From Melitaea cinxia (Eukaryota > Arthropoda > Insecta > Lepidoptera > Nymphalidae), in NCBI RefSeq assembly GCF_905220565.1, contig NC_059415.1, forward strand, positions 749,001 through 813,000: DNA of 64,000 nt, given 5' to 3'. The position numbers and the translations under genes were made by a program. Shown piece by piece: positions 1-12,149 of the stretch; positions within the stretch are counted from its first letter, which is position 1, and each line of letters opens with the position of its first letter. The notes beneath the pieces were generated by a model that was not told the DNA's origin, did not search any database, and saw only the letters and a list, made by a program, of their open reading frames with translations.

Positions 1-1475
1 TAGATTCTCTATTTATTGCATATGCTAAGAAAAACATGATTACTATATACACTTATTTCAATCAATTTGAAACATATGTCAAACAATAACCCAAACAAGA
101 TGCTTCATAGTAAAAAGAAATGTCATTTGAAATTAAACCTTATTTGTATCGACGTATGACTTAAATTTACTTAACAGCTGAATACGTGCGTATTTCATGA
201 ATGAGAGTGAACGACCTTCGACGTCATACTCTCGCAAAACGGACTCGAAACGAAACAGACAGCTGTTACGAAATTTAAATTTAGAATGAGAATGAAATAC
301 GACGAAACGTAGATTTGGAAATGATTTGTAACAGATTATAAACGGCGGGAAAACCTAGAAACGGATTTGTATCTGTTTTTTTTTATTTACAACAATAAAT
401 GCCAATAGAATTTTTTTGTATTGCTTCATTGGAATTTATTAGTATAATTATTTTACTTTAAAATCAAAATCGAAATCGAAAATAGCTTTATAAAATAAAG
501 CTTCAAAAACACATTCGAATTTTTCATTTATTTATTTAAATTTTTATATATTTATTCATACTTTATTGTACCTATATTTCAAACATTAAGCACAATTAAA
601 AACATTAACAGACTGTGAAGTACAATGGGCGCACTTATGGCTAATTAGCCATTACTTCCATTCAACCCAATTATAGGAAAGATAAATTTAATATAATCTC
701 GAGACAGGGTAGGTAGGTGGGGCAGTTATATGATAAACTTATATTTAGGTACTTTGGCGCTGTCGAAAACTTGGAATTACAATTTTGTTATTCCTTCTCG
801 TGTTTACATTGCTGCGATTCAATCTTTTATCACAAAACAATCAATATTCTTGTGAATATACATAATATTGTTATAAATAATTTGCAACTCAATTGTAAAT
901 GTCTACCTTATGAAAAACATCCTGCAGGGATACTCGAACTCCAAGATCGTAAGTGCCACGAATATCCCTTATCTATTTATGATATCTGTAGCAGTACCCC
1001 ACAGTAACAAACTATAAGATATAACACCATGGAAATAGCAAAAATAAAATGTATTAAAAAAAAATATTTTATAGCTGCCAGTTACTGCAGACAAAACTAA
1101 ACCACTCAATAACAAAAAAGTATCTAATCTTTAATAGGAAAAAAAATTAAAATTTAAGCTACCTATAGAAAATATATTAACTAATTATTTAAAATAACAT
1201 TAGGACAATAAGACTAAAAAATCAGGAATATCTCTAGTAAAACGAAAACGCGCCAAAACAAACCTGCAAGGAGCCACATAGCATGCATTACAAAGCTATT
1301 AAGATGCAGTTGACGCAGTTATATTGGTCAATAGTGGGTCAAGCGGATGCGTACTAACAGGTTGCACAACCGCTTCGAAATTGACGTGGAATCGACTCGG
1401 ATTCTCGTATATTAATTTTAAGCTACAATTTAAGTATTATCTGTTAATGGACCAAAAACAATTATTATAGTTTAA
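1..1475. other. A+T-rich intergenic DNA, no gene recognised
   Basis: No open frame here has a recognisable protein, and the longest (717-1007) looks like chance. The stretch from about 180 to 360 is less A+T-rich and could be promoter-proximal to a gene outside the window, but nothing proves it. Confidence 0.5.
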
Positions 1476-1740
1476 TGTGTGTGTGTGTATGTTATATTAT
1501 GTTGTATATTATTTTTGTGTTTATGGTATTGGTGTGCATGTGGGTGTGGGTGTGACTGGGAGCGTCGGTCGTATTCTGGATCTATGATTATGGCATTCTA
1601 AGACAAAAAAAAGTATTTAAGGTGTCGATATATTATATCTCTCCATGTATTTAACGATAGCTATATATGAAAGTATATATATGTATGTGTGTATGTGTTT
1701 GTATGATATGTATGTGTATATGTATATGTATGATGTATAT
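1476..1740. repeat. GT-rich and TATG-rich microsatellites
   Basis: An interrupted (GT)n tract runs from about 1476 to 1560, and a (TA/TATG)n tract from about 1668 to 1740. Both are degenerate simple repeats. Confidence 0.8.
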
Positions 1741-1845
1741 CAGAAAACATGATTAGTAGGTATTCGTATATGCACATGTGTAACTATATTTTATGGTATT
1801 ACATTTATTCACTGGTTGTAGCCCACTGCTGCCAGAATAAAATAA

Positions 1846-2487
1846 AAATAATTGTGTTTGCTCACAAACGAAAATAATTGTGTTTGCTCGCAAACGAAAA
1901 AAAAACCGACTTCAATTACATCAACAGTAATACAACGTAGATCGACAAAAAAATAGTCAAGCAACTACGCGTTATCAAAGATTACTCAAAAAGTAGTTAT
2001 CAGATCTCGATAAAATTTATATGTGACCACATGATAAACATCAGCTTTCGATTAAATTAAAAATTATCAAAATCGGTACACCCAGTAAAAAGTTATTGCG
2101 GATTTTCGAGAGTTTCCCTCGATTTGTCTAGGATCCCATCATCAGATCCTGGTTTCCTTATCATGGTACCAAACTAAGGATATCCCCTTTCCAACAAAAA
2201 AAAAGAATTATAGAAATCGGTACATCCAGTAGAAAGTTATGTGGTATAATACAACGTAGGTCGACGAAAAAAGCGTCAAGTAAAAACGCATTATTAGATA
2301 TAACTAGAAAAGTAGTTGTTAGATCTCAAATAAATTTAAATGGGACCAATTGGCACACAAAACCTTTCGATTAAAACAAAATTTGTCGAAATCGGTCTAC
2401 CCGGTCAAAAGTTCTGATGTAACATACATAAAAAAAAAAAAAAAATACAGTCGAATTGAGAACCTCCTCCTTTTTTGGAAGTCGGTT
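1846..2487 (+). repeat. Family A interspersed repeat, copy 1
   Basis: Begins with a duplicated AATTGTGTTTGCTCRCAAACG leader (1846-1870 and 1871-1896), then AACCGACTTC at 1904. It ends with the inverse motif GAAGTCGGTT at about 2478-2487. The ends are therefore inverted, as in a MITE, although the leader lies outside the motif. An A-rich tract interrupts it near 2430. It abuts copy 2 directly. Confidence 0.85.
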
Positions 2488-3085
2488 AAAAAAACCGACT
2501 TCAATTACATCGACGAGTAATACAACGTAGATCGACCAAAAAAATAGTCAAGTAACTACGCGTTATCAAAGATTACTCAAAAAGTAGTTATCAGATCTTG
2601 ATAAAATTTATATGTGACCACATCATAAACATCAGTTTTCGATTAAATTAAAAATTATTAAAATCGGTACACCCAGTAAAAAGTTATTGCGGATTTTCGA
2701 GAGTTTCCCTCGATTTCTCTGGGATCCCATCATCAGATCCTGGTTTCCTTATCATGGTACTAAACTAAGGTTATCTTCTTTCCAACAAAAAAAGAATTAT
2801 CAAAATCGGTACACCCAGTAGAAAGTTATGCGGTATAATACAACGTAGGTCGACGAAAAAAGCGTCAAGTAAAAACGCATTATTAGATATAACTCGAAAA
2901 CTAGTTGTTAGATCTCAAATAAATTTAAATGGGACCAATTGGCACACACCACCTTTCAATTAAAACAAAATTTGTCGAAATCGGTTTACCTAGTCAAAAG
3001 TTCTGATGTAACATACATAAAAAAAAAAAAAAAAAAAAAAATACAGTCGAATTGAGAACCTCCTCCTTTTTTGGAAGTCGGTTAA
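2488..3085 (+). repeat. Family A interspersed repeat, copy 2
   Basis: Starts at AACCGACTTC (2493) and ends at GAAGTCGGTT (3082), nearly identical along its length to copy 1. It is fused head-to-tail to copy 1 and shares the terminal motif at the junction, so one of the two may have arisen by unequal exchange. Confidence 0.85.
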
Positions 3086-3190
3086 AAATCAATAGGTGGT
3101 CCTGAAAATCGGTATCAGGGTTTATCCCTAACTGAAGTCGAAATCAAAAATGAATCAAATGAAATCATATTATTTACAACAAATTAATGA

Positions 3191-3807
3191 ATAATTGTGT
3201 TTGCTCGCAAACGAAAAAAAAACCGACTTCAATTACATCGACAAGTAATACAACGCAGATCGACGAAAAAATAGTCAAGCAACTACGCGTTATCAAAGAT
3301 TACTCAAAAAGTAGTTATCAGTTCTCGATAAAATTTAAATGTGACCACATGATAAATATCAGCTTTCGATTAAATTAAAAATTATCAAAATCGGTACACC
3401 CAGTAAAAAGTTATTGCGGATTTTCGAGAGTTTCCCTCGATTTCTCTGGGATCCCACCATCAGATCCTGGTCTCCTTATCATGGTACCAAACTAAGGATA
3501 TCCCCTTTCCAACAAAAAAAGAATTATCAAAATCAGTACATCCAGTAGAAAGTTATGCGGTATAATACAACGTAGGTCGACGAAAAAAGCGTCAAGTAAA
3601 AACGCATTATTGGATATAACTCGAAAAGTAGTTGTTAGATCTCAAATAAATTTAAATGAGACCAATTGGCACACACCACCTTTCGATTAAAACAAAATTT
3701 GTCGAAATCGGTCTACCCGGTCAAAAGTTCTGATGTAACATACATAAAAAAAAAAAAAAAAAAAATACAGTCGAATTGAGAACCTCCTCCTTTTTTGGAA
3801 GTCGGTT
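3191..3807 (+). repeat. Family A interspersed repeat, copy 3
   Basis: Full-length, with the ATAATTGTGTTTGCTCGC leader at 3191 and terminal GAAGTCGGTT ending at 3807. The internal poly-A tract at about 3747-3765 sits at the same position as in copies 1 and 2. Confidence 0.85.
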
Positions 3808-4270
3808 AAAAAGAAAACATATTGTAAGGAAACGTTTGTAAATATATAATATTATATTAATATTATAAAACATTGAAAGTTGTACTGACATTGTACCTTT
3901 CGCTTCTATAATAATTATTGTTATTAGTTCCTGTATTTATAACATATTGTCGACAATGTAAATTCATGTCAATTAAATAATAAATGTTATAATTATATCA
4001 TTAATTTATACTTATTTCTATAAGATTTATAAAGTAATAAAATAATTATTGAAATGGAAAGAACACTTCTTCACCTCTAAGAATTTTGTAACGAGCGGTA
4101 TAAAAAGAAATGTTTATATTCCTAATTTTGATTGATGGTATTGAATCGGGGTATATAATATCATTATCTTCGTTTTTTGAAATTATTGAAAGTGAAATTG
4201 TAAAAACGATTTTAAAAACCGAATTAAAAGTCATTTGAACATCTGTTCATAAAATATCTATTTTATTTTT
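3808..4270. other. A+T-rich spacer, nothing recognised
   Basis: Low-complexity A+T-rich DNA; the small frame 4046-4234 (minus) has no recognisable features. Confidence 0.4.
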
Positions 4271-4274
4271 TAAT

Positions 4275-4485
4275 TGTGTGCTTGTAAAGAGGAAAGCAAG
4301 CCGTCGGTCCCGGTTGTTAACGTGTACACCTGATAGCGATCGTTACTCATAGTACGGAATATATCCGTCAACCCGCATTGAAGCAGCGTGGTGGATTAAG
4401 CTGTGATCCTTCTCCTACATGGGGAAAGAGGCCTATGCCCAGTAGTGGGATATTACAGGCTGAAGCGATGCACGCATCGATTTTT
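4275..4485 (+). mobile_element. LINE 3' end fragment (RTE-like)
   Basis: Contains the CAACCCGCATTGAAGCAGCG... CTTCTCCTACATGGGG... CCCAGTAGTGGGATATTACAG segment that I recognise as the 3' untranslated end of lepidopteran RTE-type LINEs. A second diverged copy lies at 15957-16060. The family assignment is from memory. Confidence 0.5.
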
Positions 4486-4871
4486 AACAACAAACCCCAT
4501 TTTCAGAATAAAGTGTAATACAAACTCTCTTCTTTTTAGTGTCATCAAACCACGCGATCTAGGACCTAGTTAACGACCTAGTTGCAGCTACATAAAAACT
4601 GCGTAGTTTCCATAAAACCCTATCGCTAACTAAACTGGTACAAAGGTAAATAAACCTGTAAAACTGACGCGCAGTTCTACGAGGTCAATAACATAGAGTC
4701 TTGAGCTAACGACCGCACGTAATGTATATCAGAAAACTGCAACTTCTTCGCAGTTCCTTGCATATTAGAAATGTAAATACGTAATTATCTTGACGCGGTC
4801 GTCTGTTACTAAGATAAGTTAATGCATGTGTATAGGTAATATAACTATGTAGTTATATAGGCTAGTATATT

Positions 4872-5115
4872 TGATGATAAGCGATTACCGTAGCTTATAG
4901 ACGTCTGCAACACCAGAAGCATCGCTAGCGCGTTGCTGATCCTCCCCTCAATTCCACCCAGGAGCTCTGGTCACCTTACTCACCAACAGGAACACAACAC
5001 TGCTTGAAAGCAGTATTATTTAGCTGTGACCTTCTGTAGATACCGTCGAGGTACACTACCCCAGTCGGGCTGCTCCATTATTTCAGCTCGAATTCCTGCT
5101 GTGACTTACCTCAGT
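4872..5115 (-). repeat. Family B interspersed repeat
   Basis: Reads on the minus strand as the full B unit: GAGGTA..., CCCGACTGGGG, CTTTCAAGCAGTGTTGTG, AGCTCCTGGG and finally TATAAGCTACGGTAATCGC. The same unit recurs at 9936, 16455, 38433, 43858, 51586 and 60748. Confidence 0.8.
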
Positions 5116-5545
5116 GGAACAAATACACATATAAATGGATGCATATATTACACTCGAACTCCGGGCAGAAATTGAACCCACTGTGAGTACTTGCGCCAAC
5201 GTACAAGTCGTATTAGAAATCAAGTCAAGATAACCTACTTAATACTAGTGTTACAGGTAAAAGCCGACTGATACAGCTTCATAACTGAACGTTGTTCTTT
5301 TTGATAAATGAGTTCGGTCATTCTCCAATTCGACGTTCTTTGCCTAATTACCGTGACGTTTTTTATTTTTCACTGATTTGACTTAAACGCATTAAAATAT
5401 GAAACAAATCAAAAATACGAATTCAATAATTAATTTGGCATGTAACAGTTAATTGTGGTTTTCTAGATAATGAGACTAAAAAAATTTATGGGTATGGTAA
5501 TTAGAAATTTTTTTAAATTTAATGTAACGGTAATTAGAAAATATG

Positions 5546-5883
5546 TTGTGTGGTTACGGTAGTAATAATATAGCCCCCCCCCCCCCTCTCTTACCGTGAG
5601 TGTCGTAAGAGGCGAATAAGGGATAACACAGTTCCACTACCACCCTGGAACTTAAAAGTGCCGACCGATGGCGGGATAATCATCCAACTTTTGATTTTGA
5701 AATACACAGGCCGAAGACGGGCAGCAGCGTCTTAGGTGCAACAAAGCCAGCCCTGCGGTCTCCAACCCGCCTGCCCAGCGTGGTGACTATGGGCAAAACA
5801 CATGAGTTCACGCCACGTTTGGCGCGAACTTGTGGAGGCCAATGTCCAGCAATGGATTGTATTAGGCTGAAGTGAGTGAAGTG
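5546..5883 (+). mobile_element. Family C LINE 3' tail inserted in the transposon
   Basis: Sense copy of the C tail (GTGTGGTTACGGTAGTAATA... CTCTCTTACCGTGAGTGTCG... GCAATGGATTG), flanked by a perfect 13-bp duplication AATTAGAAAATAT at 5533-5545 and 5884-5896. The duplication falls within one of the transposon's CGGTAATTAGAAAATAT motifs, so this insertion is younger than the transposon. Confidence 0.8.
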
Positions 5884-6114
5884 AATTAGAAAATATCATC
5901 AAGCCTATCTAAAATATGATATCATAATAACACACATTAATAATTTGTAAACATATTATAATTATAATTAAAGCGATGTCCCTCATAACCATAACCTACC
6001 AATAGTGAAAAAAAACATTTTATCATTGCTATAATTTAATAAAAATTAGACACTTTCAAAGAACATCGAGTTAAATCAAAATAAACAAAATAAAAAAACA
6101 AACATTGTCTTAAT

Positions 6115-7122
6115 TGCCAAATTTTTTAGTTTGTTGAAACGATATTTGGGTGTCTGTCAAGAAACGTTTTTGCTTTTTTATTGTTTTTCTTGAAATATAT
6201 TCTGTCTTACCAGGACAAATGCGACTGATTTCATCTTGCTCTACAAAAATTTGGACGTCTTGTTTGGTTTTCTCTACATTAGTCCCTATATTATTATAAT
6301 GTAAATACTTTGGTTCTATTTCTTTATCGTGACTTTGTTTTAGTTTTGCATGTAGCGTGTTTTATATTTAAGTCTTAATGCTTGCTTCCTGTACTTTTCT
6401 TTTGCTCTTCTTAGCATATGACATTTCTTTATTTGTTTTATATACATGCCTTCTAAATAACAATAAGAGTGAGATTTTTTTACGTATCGGTTTCTCGACA
6501 GTTCTCTTTGAAGATGGTGAAGTTGGTGTTGAACATAAGGAAGACGCTCGTTCCGTAATATTCACACTTGTATCTTTATTTTCTGTCAAATGTTCATTAT
6601 TGATTAATAATAAAATAACATACTTTCAGTAGAAGATGATGACAGAGCACTAAATGAACGCGGCGTTGATGTGGTTAAAGAAGGTCAAAAATTTGGTGTC
6701 TTTTTCAAGGGAACTAATTCTTTTTCAAAAGAAGTTGACTGCAGAAAAATTTCGTCTTGCTGATTATCTTCTTTTTTTTATTTGGGATTTTGGGAACAAT
6801 TTTGTACTCTTTTAGTGTACTTTTTAGCGCAGCGAGTATGACAAATCATTGAGATGTAGTGTTGGCAGAGTTTCAAGAGGATCTGTTATATTGTTATCAA
6901 GCACCTCTATATCTAAGGTCACTTCTTCCTCGATTGTTTTCAATTCAATTCCCTTTTCCTTTTGTCTTTTATAGTAAGCTCTGAAATTTTCTCTACTTCT
7001 TTTTTGAGTTTTATTATTCTTCTTATTCTATTCTTATACTTCTTATTCGTTCTCGGCGTTGTCAAGCGGCAAGCCTTCTCTTTTCTTTAACTTCCTCTTT
7101 GGTCTTTTTGGGTTTTCCTATC
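6115..7122 (-). pseudogene. Broken insect transposase-like gene ('PGK' family N-terminal part)
   Basis: Reading the minus strand from about 7122, a basic start (MIGKPKKTKEEVKEK... then QRRERIRS after a stop) is followed by many stops. A clear piece with a STPTSPSS motif and a basic coiled-coil-like stretch lies at 6368-6589. Past another stop, the piece ending near 6115 contains SRICPGKTEYIS and KKQKRFLTDT. I recognise this order (basic start, TPxSP motif, basic coil, then S-R-x-x-P-G-K followed by QKR-x-L-x-D) from a large family of insect and cnidarian multicopy proteins thought to be transposases. The C-terminal half is missing, so the gene is both mutated and deleted. Alternative: another lysine-rich repeat protein. 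Confidence 0.45.
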
Positions 7123-7867
7123 ATATAAATTAAATAATTTGATGAATGGTCAGCATGTAATATAGACATATTTACGGACAATGATAGTAATAATCTACGA
7201 AAACCGCGGTAAAACTTTTCATTGATACGACATCGCGGTTCCAGTTAGTAAACAAGTATTACTTTTTCATACAACGGTAATTATAAACATATGGTAATTA
7301 GTATACGGTAATTAGAAAACGATAAATTTTCTTAAAAATGTCTAAAACCGACACAGTATACAAATTCTAGCTTATTACAACGTACGGAGGCCAAAGTACT
7401 GTCTCTCCTGTCCTGTACTTGGGTCTATCTTAAAAACCAAGTATTAAAATAAGAACAACGGTAATTAGAAAAGTTTTTAACCAAGGCTACAGTAATTATA
7501 TACTCACGAGCTTCATTGACCGTATACTAACATAAGAGTCATGCAACTGCTGATGGACCTCGGCACACACTGAGGAGACGCGATGCGTACGGTAGCGATG
7601 TGCCAAATACTTTTATTTAGAGATTTGCACCCGAGAACAGCAGATGTTACGGCAATTAAAAGTTTCCATTGGACATGCGATTACTTCATAATTATTTGTA
7701 GACTGGTTCTACTGAGTTGATATTTTGTTATACGATACACGCTGCTTAATAACGTTTAAAACGTTGAATGGATCAAAGTAAATCTGTACGTTACAAAAAT
7801 TACAAGCAACTAGCAAGTTTTAAAATTAAGTTGATGTGCGGACACGCCACGGTAATTAGAGAACAGA

Positions 7868-8670
7868 GGTTCTTTGAACATAAGTTAAATTAATTTAGTC
7901 ATAATTACTTAAAACAGAAGCCAATATTTTTTTTTACAGCTAGGTACGGATGCTATCTAAAATATATAAAAAAGTGCATGATTGAATATGATGATATTAC
8001 GGTTTAAACAAGCCCGGACACAAAAAATTTGCTAATCGGAGAATGGCCGAGTTCTATATGAATATGCACAAAGACACCTAAATGTAAACATTTCGTAGGA
8101 ATTTTGTTATCTAATTATCATATAATTAAAACACAAATACATATCAATTCGTCTTTGTAAGGATGCAATGTCAAATTAATTTAAAACAGATACACGACAT
8201 ATTTGTAGCAGTGGCGTAGTGGGGGGAGGGGTATTTATTTGTATAGATTCCTACTTATTTCACAACATTGATTTCTTAATTAAATTGACAACTAAGTCAT
8301 TACCAATTATAAAATAGGATTTTTTGTCAAATTTTACCTTCCGATCTTTGTTTTTTAAATAATCAAAAAGGCGACAATTCTCGTTCCACTTTCGCTAAAG
8401 TAACAAATTTATGAATGCCATTAAATCATTATCTCAGAGTATTATGTTGATGGAATTATGAAAAAGTAATGTTATTATTGGTTCGGCCATAAAATATATA
8501 TGAAAATTCCCAGGGAATCCCCAATAGAGTAGAGCTTTGATTGTAGAGTAGGTACTCTAATACAGACAGTGTTATTATAACCCAAAACACAGTCAATTAC
8601 AGTCAGTTACAAAGAGAGGTGATTTTTACAATGTTACAAAATCGTATAATTAGACATTACATACAATAAA
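7868..8670. other. Intergenic, nothing recognised
   Basis: A+T-rich, no gene; a short G-run lies at about 8221-8230. Confidence 0.4.
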
Positions 8671-9040
8671 TAATTGTGTTTGCAGGCAAACGAAGAAAAA
8701 CCGCCTTCAATTATATCGACAAGTACGTAGGTAGACGAAAAAATAGTCAAGTAAATACCCATTATCAAAGATTACTCTAAAAGTTGTAATCAGATCTCGA
8801 TGAAATTTAAATGTGACCACATGATAAACATCGGCTTTCGATTAAATTAAAAATCACCAAAATCGGTACACCCAGTAAAAAGCTATGCGGATTTTCGAGA
8901 GTTTCCCTCGATTTCTCTGGGATCCCATCATCAGATCCTGGTTTCCTTATCATGGTACAAAACTAGGGATATCTCCTTTCAAACAAAAAAAGAATTATTA
9001 AAATCGGTTCATAAACGACGGAGTTATCCCCGAACATACA

Positions 9041-9116
<76 letters not shown>

Positions 9117-9154
9117 GTCGAATTGAGGAACCCCCTCCTTTTTTGAAGTCGGTT
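8671..9154 (+). repeat. Family A repeat with an expanded (AT)n tract
   Basis: Leader TAATTGTGTTTGCAGGC at 8671, end GAAGTCGGTTT at 9154. The middle third is deleted. The simple tract, which is poly-A in other copies, is here a pure (AT)n of about 70 bp at 9045-9114. Confidence 0.85.
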
Positions 9155-9935
9155 TAAAAATAAAACCTAATTTAACATAGATAGATAGATAAACATTTTC
9201 ACTATTTTAATTATAATTTTAAGCACTGGTAAAGATCTATAGTTGAGATTTTCTGGCTTTTCCCAAAAGATGCCTTATGTTTGGAGTATTTGTTGGATAA
9301 CCGACTCATGCGCGGAACAAGTGAATTTGTACCAAGTACTGTTCGGCGGATAGTACCTATCCGGTAGTACAAGGGGAGTATAGAACTACGTGGATATTTA
9401 TATGGTTTAGTTCCAAGCGCGATAAAATACTTGGACAATCATATTAAGAATTTATTATTTTAGTCATAAAAATTTGGTCTTATTTTCGCGTTTCATTAAG
9501 GATTTCCTTTACCTGTCTGCCTAGGAGTAGATATCCAGTGCTACATAATACTTTCAAATTTTCCTAAAAACTTTTTATGACTAAATATTTCATATAGATG
9601 CCAAATATTGATATTTTTATTAAAGAATATGTACTATGATGTGTTTGATACAGTTCTAATGACACAAACCCATTTTGTTAAAAAAATAAGTTCCAACTTC
9701 ATGTATAGATCGTCGATTTGTTCTAGTGCTTGAATGTGTGGGTTTACTATAAGTACATAATTATAATAACTGAAAAAATCCAAAAAACTTGACGATATAA
9801 AACCCAAATTAATTAATTCATAATTACTAGTTGTCACAACTACTTAGTAATTATAACGTACCAATTTATAAACATATAATGGAAATTCCTGCTAATTGTA
9901 ACTATTATAATCATTAGAAAAAAAATATTTAACTG
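9155..9935. other. Intergenic, nothing recognised
   Basis: Short frames at 9211-9438 and 9634-9837 (minus) lack any recognisable domain or repeat membership and are treated as chance. Confidence 0.4.
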
Positions 9936-10195
9936 GGGTAGGGCCCAGCAGGAAATACCCTGCTCGAAATCTGGAACAGCCCGACTGGGGAAGTACCTCG
10001 ACCTTACAGAAGGTCACAGCTAAATAATACTGCTTTCAAGCAGTGTTGTGTTCCTGTGGTGAGTGAGGTGACTGGAGCTCCTGGGGGGATTGGGGATAGG
10101 GTCGGCAACGCGCTCGCGATGCCTTCTGGTGTTGCAGACGTCTATAAGCTACGGTAATCGCTTACCATCAGGTGAGCTTGTTTGCCGACCTAGTT
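9936..10195 (+). repeat. Family B interspersed repeat
   Basis: Full unit in the plus orientation, from GGGTAGGGCCCAGCAGGAA to TTTGCCGACCTAGTTATA. Confidence 0.85.
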
Positions 10196-10202
10196 ATAAA
10201 AA

Positions 10203-10310
10203 AAATCTCGAGTTATGCGTATAGCAACATTCATTTTTATTTATATAGATTTATTACCAATTTAATTTATTGTAATATAGTTTTCTTACATCAAGGGTAT
10301 TTAGGGGGGG
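10203..10310 (+). repeat. Interspersed repeat fragment shared with 35785-36305
   Basis: CTCGAGTTATGCGTATAGCAAC followed by a stretch ending in TTATTGTAATATAGTTTTCT is repeated nearly exactly at 36230-36290; the first part also matches 19800-19850 and 35910-35935. Confidence 0.6.
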
Positions 10311-10347
10311 GGGGATTGCAGGTAGGGTCCGCAACGAGCTTGCAATG

Positions 10348-10560
10348 CTTTTCAAAATAAAAATCAAAAATAACTTTATTCAAATAGACTTCAAATTCAC
10401 CTTTGATCCCCATTTTACAAATTAAAATTTTAAAATGATTATTATTTTTAAAAGGAATGCTACCACTGATTCGGAATGTAGACTCTACAGAGAAGAACCG
10501 GCAGGAAACTCCGCTGTTACTCTTTTGAAAAATAATATATAAACTGTGTTTTAACATCTT
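10348..10560 (-). mobile_element. LINE 3' end fragment
   Basis: On the minus strand it contains AGGAGTTTCCTGCCGGTTC followed by CTCTGTAGAGTC, then GGTAGCATTCC, and finishes in AAATAAAGT-like A-rich sequence. This is a common lepidopteran LINE 3' untranslated region. A diverged plus-strand relative is at 35080-35200. The 88-codon frame 10291-10557 is only this repeat. Confidence 0.5.
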
Positions 10561-10802
10561 GCATGAAATACAGCGTCACTAAGTCCACACATCTTTATCA
10601 TCTATGTAATCCTGCACCGAACAATAATACCCATTATCTATTAATTTTTCTTAAAACAAACTTTAAATGAATTATGAGACAATTCAATATCGTTTATGGG
10701 ATTTTATTATACATGCGAATATCATAACCCAGAGAGAGAGAGTTATAATTTTTTATTCCCTCTAGTATTTATACTGCGATTATAACTATTTATATCAATA
10801 CT

Positions 10803-10876
10803 CATGTTGCAGGCGTCTATAAGCTACGGTTATCACTTACAATTATCAGGTGAGCCGCTTCTTTGCCGGCCTAGTT
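10803..10876 (+). repeat. Family B 3' fragment
   Basis: Only the last 75 bp of B: GTTGCAGGCGTCTATAAGC to GCCGGCCTAGTTATA. Confidence 0.7.
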
Positions 10877-11485
10877 ATACATAACTATAAAAAAAAAACA
10901 TTATAGATTGGAATTTTTCCAGTCTTGCAACCAACATAATATTATCATTTGCTATCATTGCTTATATTTAGTTAATGATTTTAGTTTTATCATTAACACG
11001 ATAACCGTCTACATTTATGATGCAATGATAATAAATTATTAAGCAGACAAATGCGATTCGTACTGATAATAACATAATGTTTTCGTATCAAAGGTCAAAC
11101 TTTGCTGTGTGTGTGATACAAGGCCTTAGCCCGTATTTTATTCTGAAGGCCTTTCTTCGGTTGTGGGCAATTGATCTTGTAAATACATAAGTAACGAATA
11201 GACAGCAGGTGATAACTAAGGCCTGTTTCACTTTAATTAATAAACTACAATAGACCAGATTCACAGGTTATAAAATTTTATCCGTCGGTTACCATAAGAC
11301 AACTTTGTGTTTGTAGTAATGTGTGTAGTCTCACAGTGACATAGCCGGCTTAAAACTCGTGCCCAGGGCACAATACCTTTTAAGCCCGCCCCAATTCGAA
11401 AACCATATAATATGTCGAGCAATTTTTTGTTTTGCGGACCATTGAGCGCCCTTTGTGAGTAGTGCCCAGGGCATGATATTTGTCG
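10877..11485. other. Intergenic, nothing recognised
   Basis: No supported gene or repeat; the minus frame beginning at 11552 is largely repeat-derived. Confidence 0.35.
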
Positions 11486-11690
11486 TCATCAGATCTCGAT
11501 TAAATTCAAATGGGACTACAAAACAATAAGCATCAGCTATCGATGAAAACAAGAAGTATCAAAATCGGTATAACCAGTAGAAGACCACATCACATGCACC
11601 ATCTTTTGAATAAAAAAAAATCATCGAAATCGGTCAACCCAGTAAAAAGTTCTGAGGTATCATAACTCCTCCTTTTTCGAACTCGGTATC
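11486..11690 (+). repeat. Family A internal and 3' fragment
   Basis: Diverged A sequence: CATCAGATCTCGATTAAATT, then ATCGAAATCGGTCAACCCAG, and ACTCCTCCTTTTTCGAACTC near the end. Confidence 0.65.
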
Positions 11691-12002
11691 TGTATGACAA
11701 GGAGATCTGATTTACGTAATATGTCTTGCAATTGCGTTCATTTATCTCAAAATTACTTAAAAAATTAAGTGGATAATTTTCTTATTAAGCGTATATTTAG
11801 ACTGTTTAATTTTCTCAATTATGTGTTCCAAGGTTGTATACGTCATATCATAATGAGACGCGCCACTCATATCCCGCTCGCTGATTGGCTGCTTTCATAG
11901 GCGTGGAAAGATACGCTATGACTTGTATTGATTACAATGCATACATATATTTTCGGCGTATAATGAATCAGGCTGTGGTAGGAAAAATTATCAATTATTA
12001 GG

Positions 12003-12140
12003 GTTTGTGGCAGGGTTTAGTAGAAAACATCGTGCTCACAATCTGGAGCCGCCCGTGTGTAATGTTCTGTTCCTGTGGTGAACCAGGTAGTCACAGTAGA
12101 GGTGATAGGGTCAGCAACACGCTTCCAATGGTCCTGATGC
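12003..12140 (+). repeat. Family B 5' fragment
   Basis: Diverged 5' half of B (TCGTGCTCACAATCTGGAGC, then TGTTCCTGTGGTGA), interrupted at its 3' side by the LINE fragment at 12150. Confidence 0.55.
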
Positions 12141-12149
12141 TACAAGTAC

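Larger units (their letters stand above)
5335..7867 (-). mobile_element. Inactivated DNA transposon with subterminal CGGTAATTAGAAA arrays
   Basis: The left end (from 5335) reads GTTCTTTGCCTAATTACCGT and the right end (to about 7867) is its imperfect inverse, CACGGTAATTAGAGAAC. Between them the motif CGGTAATTAGAAA or close variants occurs about nine times, confined to the flanks: near 5345 (inverse), 5496, 5528, 7273, 7292, 7306, 7458, 7488, 7647 and 7849. The centre carries a broken minus-strand gene (6115-7122). A LINE tail has inserted into the left flank. Clusters of short motifs beside the ends resemble transposase-binding sites in hAT or CACTA elements. No target duplication was identified. 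Confidence 0.55.

Noticed and set aside
1..360. Possible promoter or 5' end of a gene, including TTTTCCCGCC (E2F-like, minus strand near 345)
   Set aside because: A single short motif and no adjoining coding sequence; could be chance.
717..1007. 96-codon frame (plus)
   Set aside because: No domain, biased A+T-rich composition, no recognisable relatives; likely chance.
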